Source of the DNA: Hofstenia miamia
Lineage: Eukaryota > Xenacoelomorpha > Acoela
DNA length: 64,000 nucleotides
Assembly: GCA_004352715.1 (NCBI GenBank)
Contig: SCFE01000097.1
Span: 698,159 to 762,158 of the forward strand
Direction: 5' to 3'
Below are positions 21,011-33,297 of this stretch, piece after piece (position 1 is the first letter of the stretch; each line of letters opens with the position of its first letter). The notes under the pieces were generated by a model, which worked only from the letters and a program-made list of their open reading frames with translations, did no database searches and was not told the origin of the DNA. Both the position numbers and the translations under genes were made by a program.

Positions 21011-23274
21011 GGAATTCTAACAACTTCAATTTAAAAAATATTTTGTAATTATGAATTTTAAAAGTATGTTATTTTATATTTATGACCTGCTATTGATACA
21101 TTATCTGAAATAACGAATTTCAATAAATTTTCTCACATTACTACATTAATTTAATTTTTTACAATTTTTTTAGAAAATATTTTTATCTGAACTTCGAGCC
21201 TTGATCTAGAGTGAGGCAAATTGGGACATCTTAGTGTCCCAAGCACTTTGACTAACACCAGGTAATATGGTTTAGAAGCTCAATAGTGCACAACCCCGTT
21301 TGTGTATGTTTGACAAACTGTATAGTGCGCTTCCTTTGATTTCATTTGGTTGATTCATCGCTAGTTTAATGCGATGTTTTTAGCTCAATGTAAAAAGATC
21401 CTCTAACTGAATGCATTTAGGGTGTACATGCATAAAAATTAATTTCATAAATGTACTATTCGCGTGCATAGTTATTTTATATAAGGTTGTGCTGTAAATT
21501 TATATCTTAAAAATCAGACAATTATCAACAATGCTGTACACAACTTGGGATCAGAACATTATGGACCTAACTTTAACACTAGGCTAATACACAACCTTAG
21601 TCAACAAAATTCAAATTTTCTAGTTTTATGTAAGCATTGTTATTAGTGAACATTTTAGAACATGTTAGCATTTCCATTGAATACAAAATGGCATGAACCT
21701 GCATAGCCATCATAGAGAAATTCAATTTTGTAAAAATATAATATTGAAATTAAATACTCCAATTTAGTGTTCCCTTGTTAATTATTTAGGTTAGGATATT
21801 TCAATTCAAAATCGAGTTGAATTGAACGAATTCGAGTAAAATGATAATTTAATTTTAACTTTATTTGAAAGGAGCACACTATGTAATAGTTTGGTATTGA
21901 TCGTTCAGTTTTCAAAAATTTAGAAAGATATATCTAGTAATTACTGATATTTAATTTTAAGCTAAATTTTAATTTTTTTGCAAATTCCATTCGAAAATTT
22001 CTGTTCGATTTGTAGTCATGAACAGCACATCATATTTAAGTTAAGTGGTTAATTAACAACTGTAAGAAAAGATTTATTCTATAATTTCTATTAATGTTTA
22101 GATATGAAATCGGAGAGTTTTTGCTACATTTATCCCAAGTAGACATTGCATTGATAAACTTAAATTTAAACTTTACAGTACAGTATAGTACAGAAATCAT
22201 AAAATTATATAACAAAATATCTTGGCATAACTATTTTGCGATATGATAAATAATTAGATTATGTATTAAATTTTCTTAGTTTCTCATTATTGACACTAAA
22301 ATGTTAGAAACATTACTAAATAGGAATCAAGAGAAAAGCCTATAATGCACATAAAACATAGAAAACATTTAATTATAATTTTCATTGAAAATTATGCATT
22401 TGTTTCAATTTATAGCCTTTACATATAAAATCGTTATTTTCGAAACTCTCAAGAAATTTCAGTTTTTATGGACTTTTTTTGAAACTTTAGCTTATTTGCA
22501 AATTTTTGCGTCAAAAGTTGTAGACCAGATAAAAGAAAAAAGTCATAGCATTATAGTTTTTTTAAAAAACGGTCTCTGAGTTACACCTAAAAAATGGGGG
22601 GGTCGAATCAGCACCCCCCCTCAGGTAAAATAGGGTTAAACAGAAAAAAAATCTATAATAAATAATAATGATGTCATATTGAGATATGCAAGACGAAATT
22701 AACATTTTAAGCAGTATTTTAGTGGGGCGGGGTGCGAGAGGACCCCTCATTTTTTTGAAAATGAGATACATCTCAATTACCCCTCATTTTTTTGAAAATG
22801 AGATACATCTCAATTTTTTATTTTAATTAGTTGCTAGAGGTTCTGGAAATAAACTTCCTCTCAATGGACAAATGAATTTCCATATCAATGCAAGAAAGTT
22901 TGTTTTCATATTTTTCAGCAACTACATACTTTGACAACAGTGTCATATATGTGTGTCCTCACTTTTTTCTTTAGAATTACATCCGTGATTTTAAGCACTT
23001 TATTTAAGAAACTACCTCTTTCAGGAAAAGACTTAAAAATTCAATACATTTTCTCAATATTTCACTGGTTTAAAAAAAATTATTCAAACACTTTCTTGAA
23101 TTGGGATATAACAGTTTCACCAATAACTTATTTTACATTTTAATATCTTATTTAAATAAAGTAATCTACTACTATTCTCAATTTAAAGTTTGTAGCGTTT
23201 ATTTTTATCAAAACGCTTTCAATTTAAATTTTAAATTATGGTTAAATCTGAACGTTAAATCTAGATTTTAGTCA
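21011..23274. other. Intergenic, no gene seen
   Basis: AT-rich, without a convincing coding frame. It contains a perfect 8-bp hairpin (TTGGGACA, 6-nt loop, TGTCCCAA) at 21221-21242 and a short tandem duplication at 22742-22816. Confidence 0.5.
22742..22816. repeat. Short direct tandem duplication (~38 bp x2)
   Basis: CCCCTCATTTTTTTGAAAAT and the following GAGATACATCTCAATT occur twice back to back. A GC-rich run with poly-G and poly-C blocks lies just upstream (22597-22621). Confidence 0.9.
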
Positions 23275-23425
23275 AATTATTTATGAACGACAACTATTAG
23301 CATATAATTAAAATTTCTTTTAAGATATATTATTTCACCTGCTCTAGAAAATTGCTGCTTTTTTATACCGATACTGGTATATTTGCAATTTGTTATTCAG
23401 GTAAACAAGCTCCTCAAATATTCAG
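23275..23425 (+). promoter_or_regulatory. Conserved promoter and leader exon of channel gene 3
   Basis: Second copy of the block: ATTTATGAACGA, CTATTAGCA, TATAATTA at 23303-23310, TTTCACCTGCTC at about 23333-23344, GAAAATTGCTGC, then CTCAAATATTCAG with donor GTAAG at 23426. The TATA-to-CACCTG distance matches the other copies. The leader exon would splice to the acceptor at 27328-27329. An additional CAG|GTAAAC lies upstream at 23398-23406 and could act as an alternative donor. Confidence 0.75.
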
Positions 23426-24534
23426 GTAAGCATAACCAATCATTCTTATGAATACTAAGTCAGTAATATCGAATTTAGTTTTACTTGATCGCAGCCATGA
23501 TTATATTTTATGTCATCCCATAGCCCATTAACGTGGCATACACTTGTCCCAGCCCAAAAAATAACATTGGGGTGTGAGAATAAACATCTCAATTGACTGT
23601 GACTATAATGAAACTATGACCATAAATTCAAAGTTTGGGGTCAAAGATTTCATACCAATCGACCAATCTAATTCGTTAACTAGCTGAGACTGAGATAAAA
23701 TTCAAAGAAATCAAGATGGGCTGACACCATAAAATCATAGCATATATGCATATATATGTTATATATTAGTGCTTGCAAGAAACTGAAATTTCGAGTACTC
23801 TAATAATTCGATATAAGCTTAAATGGCATTTACTTTAGTCTATAATGTCGAAGAATCCATTAACATTTCAATATTTATCTCAAATTGTAGAACTTTCCTA
23901 TGGATCTACAGAACAATGGAAACTTCCATGGACTTCAGACCAATGAATCTGGATTGGATCTGAAATGCGATCCATGGATTTTGTGGATATCTCGAGGATC
24001 CAAAATTTTACTTCACTAGTGGGGTTCTTTAGAGTAATTATAAGGAAATTGCTGCAGGAGATGCTATTATTCACAAAAATACCATTGAAATAGTTTTTTT
24101 CAGAGGAAGATCTGTTGTAAATCTCTCAAGTTATCTATTTTCACATCCTAGGGATCAGCAGAATTTGGTTTCGATAGATGTATGACATTTACTGCAAGAT
24201 GCTACATGTAGCGCTTAACAAAACACGGCTAATAAACTCACTAAGGAGTTCTTCTCCATTTTCTTTTTACAAATACAACTCCAAGCATAGGGTAATATAA
24301 AGTAAGTTTTTGTGTAAAAAAGGTCTTTTTTAGATTTTATCAATATTTTTGTATTTTGCTAATTAAGTAACGCAGGATCAACTTTATTGAATTTTTGTCT
24401 AACTCATGTCATGGCGGACAAATATAAGCGTTTTTTGAAAACCTATCAATGTTGAGTTAAAGAGTTCCAAATTACATCTTGTTACTAGAGATATGTCATA
24501 GATTACATCTTAGACTACTTTAGTGGCCATGGAT

Positions 24535-24551
24535 CTATATATATATATATA

Positions 24552-24603
<52 letters not shown>
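24535..24603. repeat. (AT)n microsatellite
   Basis: AT repeat with one ATCTAT interruption. Together with the run at 24877-24927 it brackets 273 bp of unique sequence, a layout that could mark an inserted element. Confidence 0.95.
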
Positions 24604-24606
<3 letters not shown>

Positions 24607-24876
24607 GTAAATTTAAGAACGTTTTTTGAAACTTAGCGTTGCTTCATCAGGAAAACATTAAATAATGAGGTAACATTTTACAAAATTATGTCTATAAAAT
24701 ACGCAAAGCTCAATATTAATTTGTTTTCTATTTAGATGTCCCATAATAAATATTGATTCGGAGTATTTTTTAATTTCGATGCTGACCTATTATTTTAAAA
24801 CTTCTTTCTCTAGCTCTATGTTGATGTTGATATATCTATGTTTGACTGTTTGCCTGTTTGCATGTGTCCTTTTTGG

Positions 24877-24887
24877 ATATATATATA

Positions 24888-24927
<40 letters not shown>
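24877..24927. repeat. (AT)n microsatellite
   Basis: AT repeat carrying the same ATCTAT interruption as the run 340 bp upstream, which suggests the two are related copies. Confidence 0.95.
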
Positions 24928-24929
<2 letters not shown>

Positions 24930-25129
24930 GTGTATGACAATTTTATGATGCTATGTCCCCATATCATATTTTGTGGAGTTAACATGCACAAATCGAGAAA
25001 ATACACATAATTTTCTGTTCATCCTCCATATAGGAAAACTAAATTGCTTAACTATAAAGCATGTAATTATTTTTTTAAAAATTGACAAATTTATGATACA
25101 ATGACAAATGAATAAAATGCATTTATAAT

Positions 25130-26760
25130 TCAATCTGCATTTGTTACAAGAAATTTAATGTTTAGTTTTTCAACGGATTTACTGATTGGAAGTAACTCTT
25201 GCATCACTATAATTGCACGCTCCGCACAGATATTTGAACGGTGTGTTGGTATAGATGTTGGCTCTGTTGACCAAAACTTCTTCAATGAGTTTAAAGCCTT
25301 TGGATGCTCTTTACAAGCTTCTGACAGATTGTGAAAGTCAGCAGGATTGAAGCTCTGAGCTGAGAACCAGATGTCAGCCCATGAACCAGTTACGAAATCA
25401 CATGCCATTTCAGTTGTCTGCTGATACTCTTGTATCAGAATAAAAGCAAGCAAAATAAATCACCTATGGGAAACTTCATGAAGTTTTGAAAACCCTATAG
25501 CTTAATACTAAATGCTCAAGAAATGACATTTCTTCTGTTTTTTAGTGATTTCAAGTATTGTCAAATGATGTTTCCAGTTGTTCATACTCTTCTGATATTT
25601 TTGAAATTAACGAGTAACTGATGTTTGATGATATTTTTGATCCACAAAAATGATCATTCAGTAGTACTTGCTTCAGTATGGTTTTGGCATTCAATGAATA
25701 CAGGCTTTCCAATCCCATATCTTCAAAGTGTTTCTTTATCCGCGTGACTGCACCAAGATTTTTGTCGGTATTTGCTGCAGTTGTGTGAGATACAATCTTT
25801 TTTTATTGAAGGCCAGGGGGCATATTTGTCAAGAAGAGCTTTTATTCCTTCAAATATTGTTTCTCCTTTACCATTTCCCAGTTTGAGAACTGCAAGCCTG
25901 ATTTCACTTTTTTTCATTCTTCAGAACTACTACCTGATATTCCTTCTTTTGTATGATCTTGCCATTAAAGTGCAAACACCAAAGTTCATTTTTCAAATTT
26001 TCCATAAAATTCTTTTCTAATTCTTGCCCTTTTTTCATTACAGCTTTGTAGAAATCACTTTAAATAGGAGTAGATAAAGGAAAACCACTTTCTGATAAGG
26101 TTATACAGACTTTTTTTTACCTTTTCTTGTACTCAGCTTTCAAGTAGTTACTAAGCCAACAGCAGAATCAGTTTTTTGTCTTTTAGAAGTTAGTGCTTTT
26201 TCAAAATCTTCAGTAGTAATGGAATACTTCTTTTCATTCGCATAAACTTCACTTTCTGAAGTCACGTCACAACTGTCTTCAATAAGCTCTTTCAGTAATT
26301 TCAGTTTTCTAGGATGAATTCGTTTTGCATCTTCTTTGTTTTCTCGACACAACCATACTCATTTCTCATCAGTAACATTAAAGAACATCTTAGTAAAGTT
26401 ATAGTTTCCAGGTCTTCGGTTATATCTTTAGTATTTTTTTTATTACATTCTCAATCTTCCTTTCAACTGTTGAATTAAGTTATTGAGTTGGCAAATTGAG
26501 CTTCGACCACAAAAGTTTTATTTCACTTGCTATCATCACAATTTTTTCTTTTTTTGCGTTTCACATGCAGATTCAGAATTTTGTATTTATCCAAGATAAG
26601 CTGTTCCGTTGGAATTTTTTTTATTTCATCAAGATTCTCTACAGCTCCCTGCTTTCTTGAAGCATTCACTTTTGGGAACTGCATCAAGTTTGAAGACCGA
26701 ATTTTCTTGTTCTTCTCTGAAGGAGGCGCATTTTTCAACATCTCAACTTTCAAGCTTTAA
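25130..26760 (-). pseudogene. Decayed, unrecognised coding region (minus strand)
   Basis: Several open segments on the minus strand lie in one order but in different frames: 26760-26523 (Lys-rich), 26394-26140 (includes WVWLCRENKEDAKRIHPRKL), 25917-25723 (KLGNGKGETIFEGIKALLDK), a segment near 25740-25570 reading TRIKKHFEDMGLESLYSLNA, and 25453-25130 (SNICAERAIIVMQELLPISK). The amino-acid texture looks like one former protein broken by stops and frameshifts, probably from a mobile element, since it sits inside an intron of gene 3. A spliced host gene is possible but less likely. I do not recognise the family. Residues such as NICAERA recall the C-terminal part of some transposase-like proteins, but that is weak. 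Confidence 0.5.
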
Positions 26761-27249
26761 GGATTACAGGATCAATTTAATAGACTATAAAATAAATCTT
26801 TAAATCTACAAATATAGAAAAAGTTAAGATTAGTTTATTTCATTAATAACGTTTGTTATTTACCTATGTGTCGTCAGTCAATAATAGCTTTAACACTAGA
26901 ACAGCGATTACTCCTTGAAATAAATTTACATCTGATGTTTCAAATGCGGAAACAATAGAATGGAAACAAAATTTCTGCAAATAGCAAATTCAATGAGATT
27001 ATCAACATATTTGGAAATACATGCACCTGCTAGTGTTTTTGTTGAATGAATAATGAAGCAAGCAAAAAAAATGCTTAAAAGTCATTTTGACATATTGTCG
27101 CGTTAAAAAAGCAATTGCTTTTGTTTTCAAAGTTTTTTTTAAGACTTAACGTTTTATATTAATATTTTTTTGGAAAACATGACAAATGTTCACTCATGGT
27201 AGCATGGGGAATAATAAATTCCCAACAAAAATTTTAGTCATATACCTAA

Positions 27250-27272
27250 TTATATATATATATATATATATT
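27250..27272. repeat. (AT)n microsatellite
   Basis: Short AT run about 60 bp upstream of the coding-exon acceptor of gene 3. Confidence 0.9.
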
Positions 27273-27337
27273 TATATAGTTATTTCGAATATATTAAATT
27301 AACCTTCTTTCGTGTTAATAATTATTTAGATGTAAGC

Positions 27338-29782
27338 ATGAAGAAGTGTAGAAGGAGAAAGCAGATTATTCTGTCAATTGATGGAAAACAACGACATACT
27401 ACTTTCAACCTTACAGAAATATCAAAGCAAACTTCTGCAATGAACATGAACTTAAAAAGCTTATTTGCTGCGTTTTTTCCCGAGATTCATGAAGCCGAAA
27501 ATAAGGCAGCTATTCTAGTTTGGCTTACAATTTATACTTTTAGTTTAGGGGTATTTAGTATGCAATTTCAACCACTTGTGCAAAAGTATCTTTCTGGTGA
27601 TGTAATTGTTCAAATGTCAATTGAAAAAGTTCATCAGTTGGAATTTCCTCAGATTACAATATGTACGGAAAGCTTTTTCCAAAAATCAAAGCTTTTAAAG
27701 GCTGATCGCAATGCGAGACATTTTCAACTCGGTTTTATAGATGATGTGCAGAAATTCTATGTTCTTAATAAATATGCAAATTCAAGTATTACATTTAATT
27801 GCGAAAGTTCTCCTATTTTGATAAAGTGCGCCAGTTCCAGAGAATGCATTCCGAATTTCTGGATGTGTGATGATGAAACGGATTGTAATAGAGAAGAAGA
27901 GCCAGAGGCTATTGAAAAGCATGAAAATTGCATTGGTGGTAGCTATGTAGAACCTGCTATTTGCCCTCTAGGACTTCAGCTTTGTAAATTCGATATAACA
28001 CAATGTGCTATGTACTGCGATGATGTAGAACAATGTAGCGATGGAACTGATGAAGCTTCTGACTGTCCAAAATTGGAAGAAAATTTAGAGTGTTTACTTG
28101 CGCAGTCTTATGCGAAAACTGTAACATCACATGCACAGTTTGGCATTTCAAGTACTCATTACAGATTAAATTACACAAGAAGATTTCATATAACCTATTA
28201 TAGCGAAATTAATGCAAAATTAAATTTTACATATTTTGATATTGAATCTGATGACAACTGTAGTAAAGATAGATTAGAAATTCAAGAGGGTAACGACGGA
28301 GATATTAATACATATTGTGGGCGACTGGAGTCATTGTTCCTTAGTCTGAGGATACCAATTCAAATGGTGTTCCATTCTGATGAGTCGAAAACAGGAAAGG
28401 GGTTTTCATTAGAATACTTTGTAGAGGATTCTGATGCAGACATGTATTATCCATACAAAAAAAAGCGTTCTATAAATGATAATCTTGTAGAAGAGTCAAT
28501 TGCAGGTGATTGGCGTACAATGTACTATTCCATTAGAAGTAGAGATGATGTAGATTATACTTCTCTTGAAAATATATCATTATTTGAGCCCGAAATAGCA
28601 TTTGAAAATGGCATAGACTTCAACAACCTTCTTTTGCAATGCAAATTTGATGGAAGTGATTGTGGCAATAATACAGGTGAAGGGTGGATATACTTTGATG
28701 ATTTCCTTAATTCTAAATATGGACGCTGCTCTATATTCAATTTAACCAAAATGAATCCCAGACGAAGTATATCTAAATCAGGTGCAAAAAATGGACTTCT
28801 CTTTGTACTTTTCTTAGATAAAAATGAAAGTGTGGGATTACTGGATTATCTTTCTGGATTCACAGTTGCCTTTGATCATCCAAATATATATCCAATACCA
28901 GAAAAAAGGAACATTCTACTTCAACCTGGGAATGCATACCAAATCACCATCTTCAAAAAGTTCACCTCAAATGTAAGAAATTGTGCAAACTACAATCCAA
29001 AAATAAACAAGTTTGACAGAGTTCAGCAAGTCTATAGCAATGGAGACATCAGCAAAGAAGTCTTTGAAGATGTTCTTAATGGCAATGTATCAACCTTCGG
29101 TCCCTATGATTCCTGGCATAATTATAGCCAAGAATTGTGTTATAAAATATGTTTGTATGACAACTTATACCATGATTGTGGATGTGTAGATTCTTTTCTC
29201 TATATTTACAAAGATAATTCCTCTATTCCAAAGTCACTTTATCCGATTTGTAATGCTTGGAATAAATCTCAGATTGAATGTCGACAAGCAATGCATAATC
29301 ATTTTTCACAGTTTGATAAACTTTCGATTAAGTGCAATTGCCCCTTAGCATGCCATTCTGTTGTATATGACACTAGCATCGCAAGTTCTAAGTTTCCTTC
29401 ACAAAACAATTTGTATTATTTTCTAAAAGAAGTTTTAAGTCTCTCAAATATTAATGCTAAGGAATATATCAAATCTCTGATTGATTTACGCGCGCAAAAT
29501 GTTATCAGTGATCGGGATTTACTGACAGAAGTGAGAGAAAACTTTGCCCGCGTTGAGATTTTTTACTCGGACATGAGCTATGAATCAGTTGTGGAGATTC
29601 CAGCCTATAGCTTTGAACAACTGCTTTCCGCGTTTGCTGGGAACCTCGGAATGTTTGTTGGGTGGAGTGTTTTAACATTTTCTCAAGTGGTAATGCTCAT
29701 ATTCAATTTTATAAAATTCGGAATACAAAGAATAATTTTTCATTCGAACCAATCAATGAAGAACTCAATTGGAAAAATTTAG
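27338..29782 (+). CDS. DEG/ENaC channel with LDLa-LDLa-CUB insert (gene 3)
   Basis: An 814-residue paralogue with the full layout: TM1 near 59-78 (ILVWLTIYTFSLGVFSMQF), FPQITIC, two LDLa repeats (ECIPNFWMCDDETDC; CAMYCDDVEQC), a CUB domain with HSDES, and a furin-type site KKKR|S at residues 374-377 (28457-28468). The ASC core has LLLQCKFDGSDC, YGRCSIFNLT, LCYKICLYDN, CGCVDSF and CNCPLAC. TM2 carries GMFVGWSVLTFSQVVML. The N-terminal first ten residues are unusually basic (KKCRRRK). The acceptor ATTATTTAG lies 8 nt before the ATG. The last ~225 nt of coding sequence and the 3' flank are almost identical to gene 2, unlike the rest of the gene. It probably co-assembles with its paralogues. Confidence 0.93.
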   Translation: MKKCRRRKQIILSIDGKQRHTTFNLTEISKQTSAMNMNLKSLFAAFFPEIHEAENKAAILVWLTIYTFSLGVFSMQFQPLVQKYLSGDVIVQMSIEKVHQLEFPQITICTESFFQKSKLLKADRNARHFQLGFIDDVQKFYVLNKYANSSITFNCESSPILIKCASSRECIPNFWMCDDETDCNREEEPEAIEKHENCIGGSYVEPAICPLGLQLCKFDITQCAMYCDDVEQCSDGTDEASDCPKLEENLECLLAQSYAKTVTSHAQFGISSTHYRLNYTRRFHITYYSEINAKLNFTYFDIESDDNCSKDRLEIQEGNDGDINTYCGRLESLFLSLRIPIQMVFHSDESKTGKGFSLEYFVEDSDADMYYPYKKKRSINDNLVEESIAGDWRTMYYSIRSRDDVDYTSLENISLFEPEIAFENGIDFNNLLLQCKFDGSDCGNNTGEGWIYFDDFLNSKYGRCSIFNLTKMNPRRSISKSGAKNGLLFVLFLDKNESVGLLDYLSGFTVAFDHPNIYPIPEKRNILLQPGNAYQITIFKKFTSNVRNCANYNPKINKFDRVQQVYSNGDISKEVFEDVLNGNVSTFGPYDSWHNYSQELCYKICLYDNLYHDCGCVDSFLYIYKDNSSIPKSLYPICNAWNKSQIECRQAMHNHFSQFDKLSIKCNCPLACHSVVYDTSIASSKFPSQNNLYYFLKEVLSLSNINAKEYIKSLIDLRAQNVISDRDLLTEVRENFARVEIFYSDMSYESVVEIPAYSFEQLLSAFAGNLGMFVGWSVLTFSQVVMLIFNFIKFGIQRIIFHSNQSMKNSIGKI

Positions 29783-30215
29783 TCATTTGACAATAAATAT
29801 TTTTCTATGAAATTCATATTTTAATTTTTGAAAGCAAGTGGTTTGTTATTAAAAATATATTAAAAGTTCAGTGAAAAATTATTGTCGTTTTGGAATTTTT
29901 AAGGAGAACATGTATTGATGTTAAAATTGTGAGAATTTCTAATTTTTTGAGAATCGATCAGCAAATAACTATTGGAAGCGCACACAAAAAACCTTTATGT
30001 TTTTAATTATAATACATCAAGAAAATAATTTCGAAGTTGGTAGCCATCTAGTGTCCAAATAAAGCCATGAAAATTTTTGAATGCTGATACAATTTTGCTT
30101 TTTTTGTAATGCAAACCACCATTTAAATAATTTTTTTATTACAGAAAAAATCAAATCATTTACCTCATTTTTGGTTAATTTTAATTTTTCTAACAAATTA
30201 GGATTGGATAAGAAT
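29783..30215 (+). other. 3' UTR/flank shared with gene 2
   Basis: Near-identical to 13565-14030 with small indels. The polyadenylation signal of gene 2 (CAATAAA) appears here as AGTGAAA near 29870, so gene 3 may use a different signal. Confidence 0.7.
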
Positions 30216-30413
30216 ATAAAATAAAGAAGCAAATTTTATGCAAGTCGTTTTTCAAATCTATAACAGTTTTCGAAGTTCCTTGATTGCTTAATACATAACA
30301 TTATTTGATGGCGTGATCATTTTTTAAAATTTACTTTCAAAACTCAGATTTTTTTTTTTGTATTCAGTAACGCATCCCATGACAAGTTCAAAAAATTCAA
30401 AAAATTCATAAGC

Positions 30414-30416
<3 letters not shown>

Positions 30417-30455
<39 letters not shown>
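30417..30455. repeat. (AT)n microsatellite
   Basis: AT repeat ending 16 bp before the start of the LINE ORF1 remnant. Confidence 0.95.
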
Positions 30456-30457
<2 letters not shown>

Positions 30458-30470
30458 AAACAAGTCAACA

Positions 30471-31215
30471 TGCCATTCTGTATTGCATGTGGTAAGAAAC
30501 AACCGACGCTAACGAATGCAAGCTCTAACACTATGTGTTCAAATTGCACAAATGAAAAATGCCCCAATTTGTACAATTTGTAAAAATAAGGTAGATCCAA
30601 ATTCTGACAAAATTAAATTTGCAATATGTAGACACATGTTTCCCCTTCAATGCAGAAGAATTGCTAAAAAAGTATTAAATGTAGTAAATGGAAATGAAGA
30701 AATATGTGGAAACGTATACTGTAGTGCTGTGAACATTGTTCGGTTTCAACTTTGAGATGTATTTCTCCCATGGACAAAACGTTGATAACCTTATTGATAG
30801 GTTTAAAAATATAAGTAAAATAGCGGACTCAACTTTGAACGAGGTTAAGAAATATTCTGACATTCTAAAGGACACATCTGCAAACAGTCATCCTATGCGA
30901 AAAAATGTTGCATACCAACATGCTAGTGACCTGAAAATCTCGGGTTTTCCAGAGAGTAAAACCTCTAATTGGTATGAGAGGTTAAGTGAAGATCGCAAAA
31001 ATGTTTGTAAGCTGTTGCAACATATAAATCCTGAATTCTCTAAATACGATATATCAGACATGTTTAGACTAGGAAAATATGATTCAAGTAAAAAGCAAAA
31101 ATCATTATTGATAACGCCAATAAACTTAAAAATGATTCCACTTTTCAATTTTCAGGTTATATATCGAAAGATCTACCTTATGTGGAATAACAAGAAGAAA
31201 ACGAATCCCTAAGAA
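30471..31215 (+). pseudogene. LINE ORF1 remnant (CR1/L2-like, zinc-finger type)
   Basis: It starts MPFCIACGKKQPTL with paired cysteines (CIACGK, CSNCTNEKC), shifts frame near 30555 to CTICKNKVDP and later CGNVYC, then shifts again to an open stretch ending at 31212. That stretch includes ASDLKISGFPESK, DISDMFRLGKYDSSKKQKSL and a trailing KDLPY-like motif. This order (PHD-like zinc finger, coiled region, then the GxPES...FRLGK nucleic-acid-binding motif) is typical of ORF1 of CR1/L2-type retrotransposons. Frameshifts make it non-functional. No endonuclease or reverse transcriptase follows it here. Confidence 0.7.
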
Positions 31216-32274
31216 AAGACGGGAGCTAATCTAATCGAGAAATTATGGTGGAATAGGTTTGAGAATGATTAATCCTTAACTCTATGTTAGTCAAAATGGT
31301 AAATGGGTTCCACAAGGCAACTGACTAATTGAAAATTTATTTTCGCTGAGTCACTATTGCACATGAAGGTCAATATGATCATGCACACAATTCCAGAAGC
31401 GAGAACTCTAGGCAGTTACTGAAAGGGCAAACGTGCTGTTAGAACCACCTCAACTAGTTGATGAAAATCAACTGGATGACTTTGTTAGAGAAGTGTTTAT
31501 AACTGATGTCAAAAAAGCTGAGTGAGAAAGAATAATAAATATGAGAGAATTTATTGCCGCTCTCCTTTCACATGATGAACGTGTTGAGAGATTTGTATAA
31601 AAGAAGTAAAGTTGATGAATGTTAATTATTAGAGGTGAAACTTTGAAAGAAGGAAGAGATGAAATCAAAAATTGTAAGCCCTCAGCTCTTCAAATCAATT
31701 CTAAATATTGAAGGTGGCGTTTGCTTCATCAATAGCCAGAGCAGATAAATACTAATATTCTCTGAATGAATAAATGTAAATGCTCTAACTTTTGACATTT
31801 TTTGTCAATTTTACAATAATGATGCAATAGTATTGCTAGAGCTAGATTTCAATTTTACTAATCAGGTTAATCATATAAATATTGTTTATTATAAATGATG
31901 TAATGACATTCAATGCAGAGATAAAAGCGGGTATACGGGGAGGCCAGGGTTAGTAATTTACCAACCTGCAGCCGTTTGGAAATTATTCCTTTACTAACTT
32001 ATTATTCATTGCAAAGTGAGGTCAAATACCAAGCAAAGGAAATCATAATGAGTGACAATGCTACTCGCTTAGTTTTATATATTTTAACTATAATTGGAAA
32101 ATAAATTAACTAAGCAAACTGAAACATTACAAATGTAAATTCAATGAAAAATTATGAACTGATTAAATTTATGTAAAAAAATTGATATATTGAAAATATA
32201 AAAATTGTGTTTTGTTAGAAATATATTTATAATAGTTGAAATTTGGGTTATGCGTTTGAAATAGATATACATAT

Positions 32275-32310
<36 letters not shown>

Positions 32311-33147
32311 TTTTGGATAAAGGATGCCTATTACAAATGAATGAGCGGATTTCTAATAATTAATAATCACAAAATTCAAATTACTAGGAACAAAATAATT
32401 AAGGAATGTATAACAATCACTAGTCAGGTGCTTAATTTCAAAAAGATTTTGTGTAAGTAAAGGAGTAGACAGAAAACCATAAAATTTATAACACATTAAT
32501 AGACTGCCATTGAGTGTGATCTTGAACATCTCAAGACTGAATATGACAAGTTTTCGAAAGGGTCCTGAAATAATAGTCCGTGAGAGTCTTCATACTCAAG
32601 AAATACAGAGTGATTGTAAACAATACTAAAATACTAACTGAATTCATTTAAATATACTTAGGATCCTATATACGACGAAGATATTTAAAAGATATTTAAA
32701 GTTAATTCTAGATTTTATTGTTAAGTTACCAAAACTAATAAGATTTCATTATTTTTATAAAACGAGCATAATTTTTTACAAGAAAAATTATTATGATGAA
32801 GAAAATGGTACGGTTTTAAAATTTTAAATATTATTTGTATAAGCTGAATTATTAAAAATTTATTCAATATGTGACTGAAAAATATTTCATTTAAGGGAGA
32901 TACTTCATATAGTTTAAATTCCAATGTTGTAATTAAAATGAATCACAAATTTCTTCGAATTGGAAAGATATATCTCTTTATCTTAAATTTATTATTGCAT
33001 TTGCACTTATTTATTGTTTTCTTATTTCAATTAAATATTTTTCAACATTCTCAGTTTATGCTTTGAAATAATTTTTTGCCAAGAAATTTTAATTAAACTT
33101 ACAACTATTTCAAATAACATAGAAATTTCATTTCCATATTTTGCCAG
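31216..33147. other. Intergenic, no gene seen
   Basis: No recognisable coding frame. An (AT)n run lies at 32276-32308. A short stretch near 31440-31650 reads like decayed coding sequence but matches nothing I know. Confidence 0.45.
32276..32308. repeat. (AT)n microsatellite
   Basis: Uninterrupted AT repeat. Confidence 0.95.
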
Positions 33148-33297
33148 ATAATTTATTAACGATTACTCTTAAGTTATAATTACATTCTCTTTTGCGGTAT
33201 ATTATTACACCTGTTCGAGAAAATTTCTGCTTCTTTGACCGATTCATATTTATTTCTAAAGTAGATATTTAAGCATACGAGCGTCTCAAATCTTTAG
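33148..33297 (+). promoter_or_regulatory. Conserved promoter and leader exon, probably of channel gene 4
   Basis: Third copy of the block: ATAATTTATTAACGA, TATAATTA at 33175-33182, CTTTTGCGGTAT, ATTACACCTG at about 33204-33213, GAAAATTTCTGC, then TCTCAAATCTTTAG with donor GTAAG at 33298. The CTTTTGCGGTAT stretch is shared with the gene 5 copy, which agrees with genes 4 and 5 being the closest pair. The next coding-exon acceptor on this strand is that of gene 4, 9.3 kb away and separated by mobile elements and two gaps. The assignment is therefore inferred. Confidence 0.7.

Larger units (their letters stand above)
23426..27329 (+). other. Inferred 5' UTR intron of channel gene 3
   Basis: Runs from the donor at 23426 to the TTTAG acceptor ending at 27329. 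It contains (AT)n runs at 24535-24603, 24877-24927 and 27250-27272, and, on the opposite strand, the unrecognised decayed coding region at 25130-26760. The last 570 bp before the acceptor show nothing else. Confidence 0.6.
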
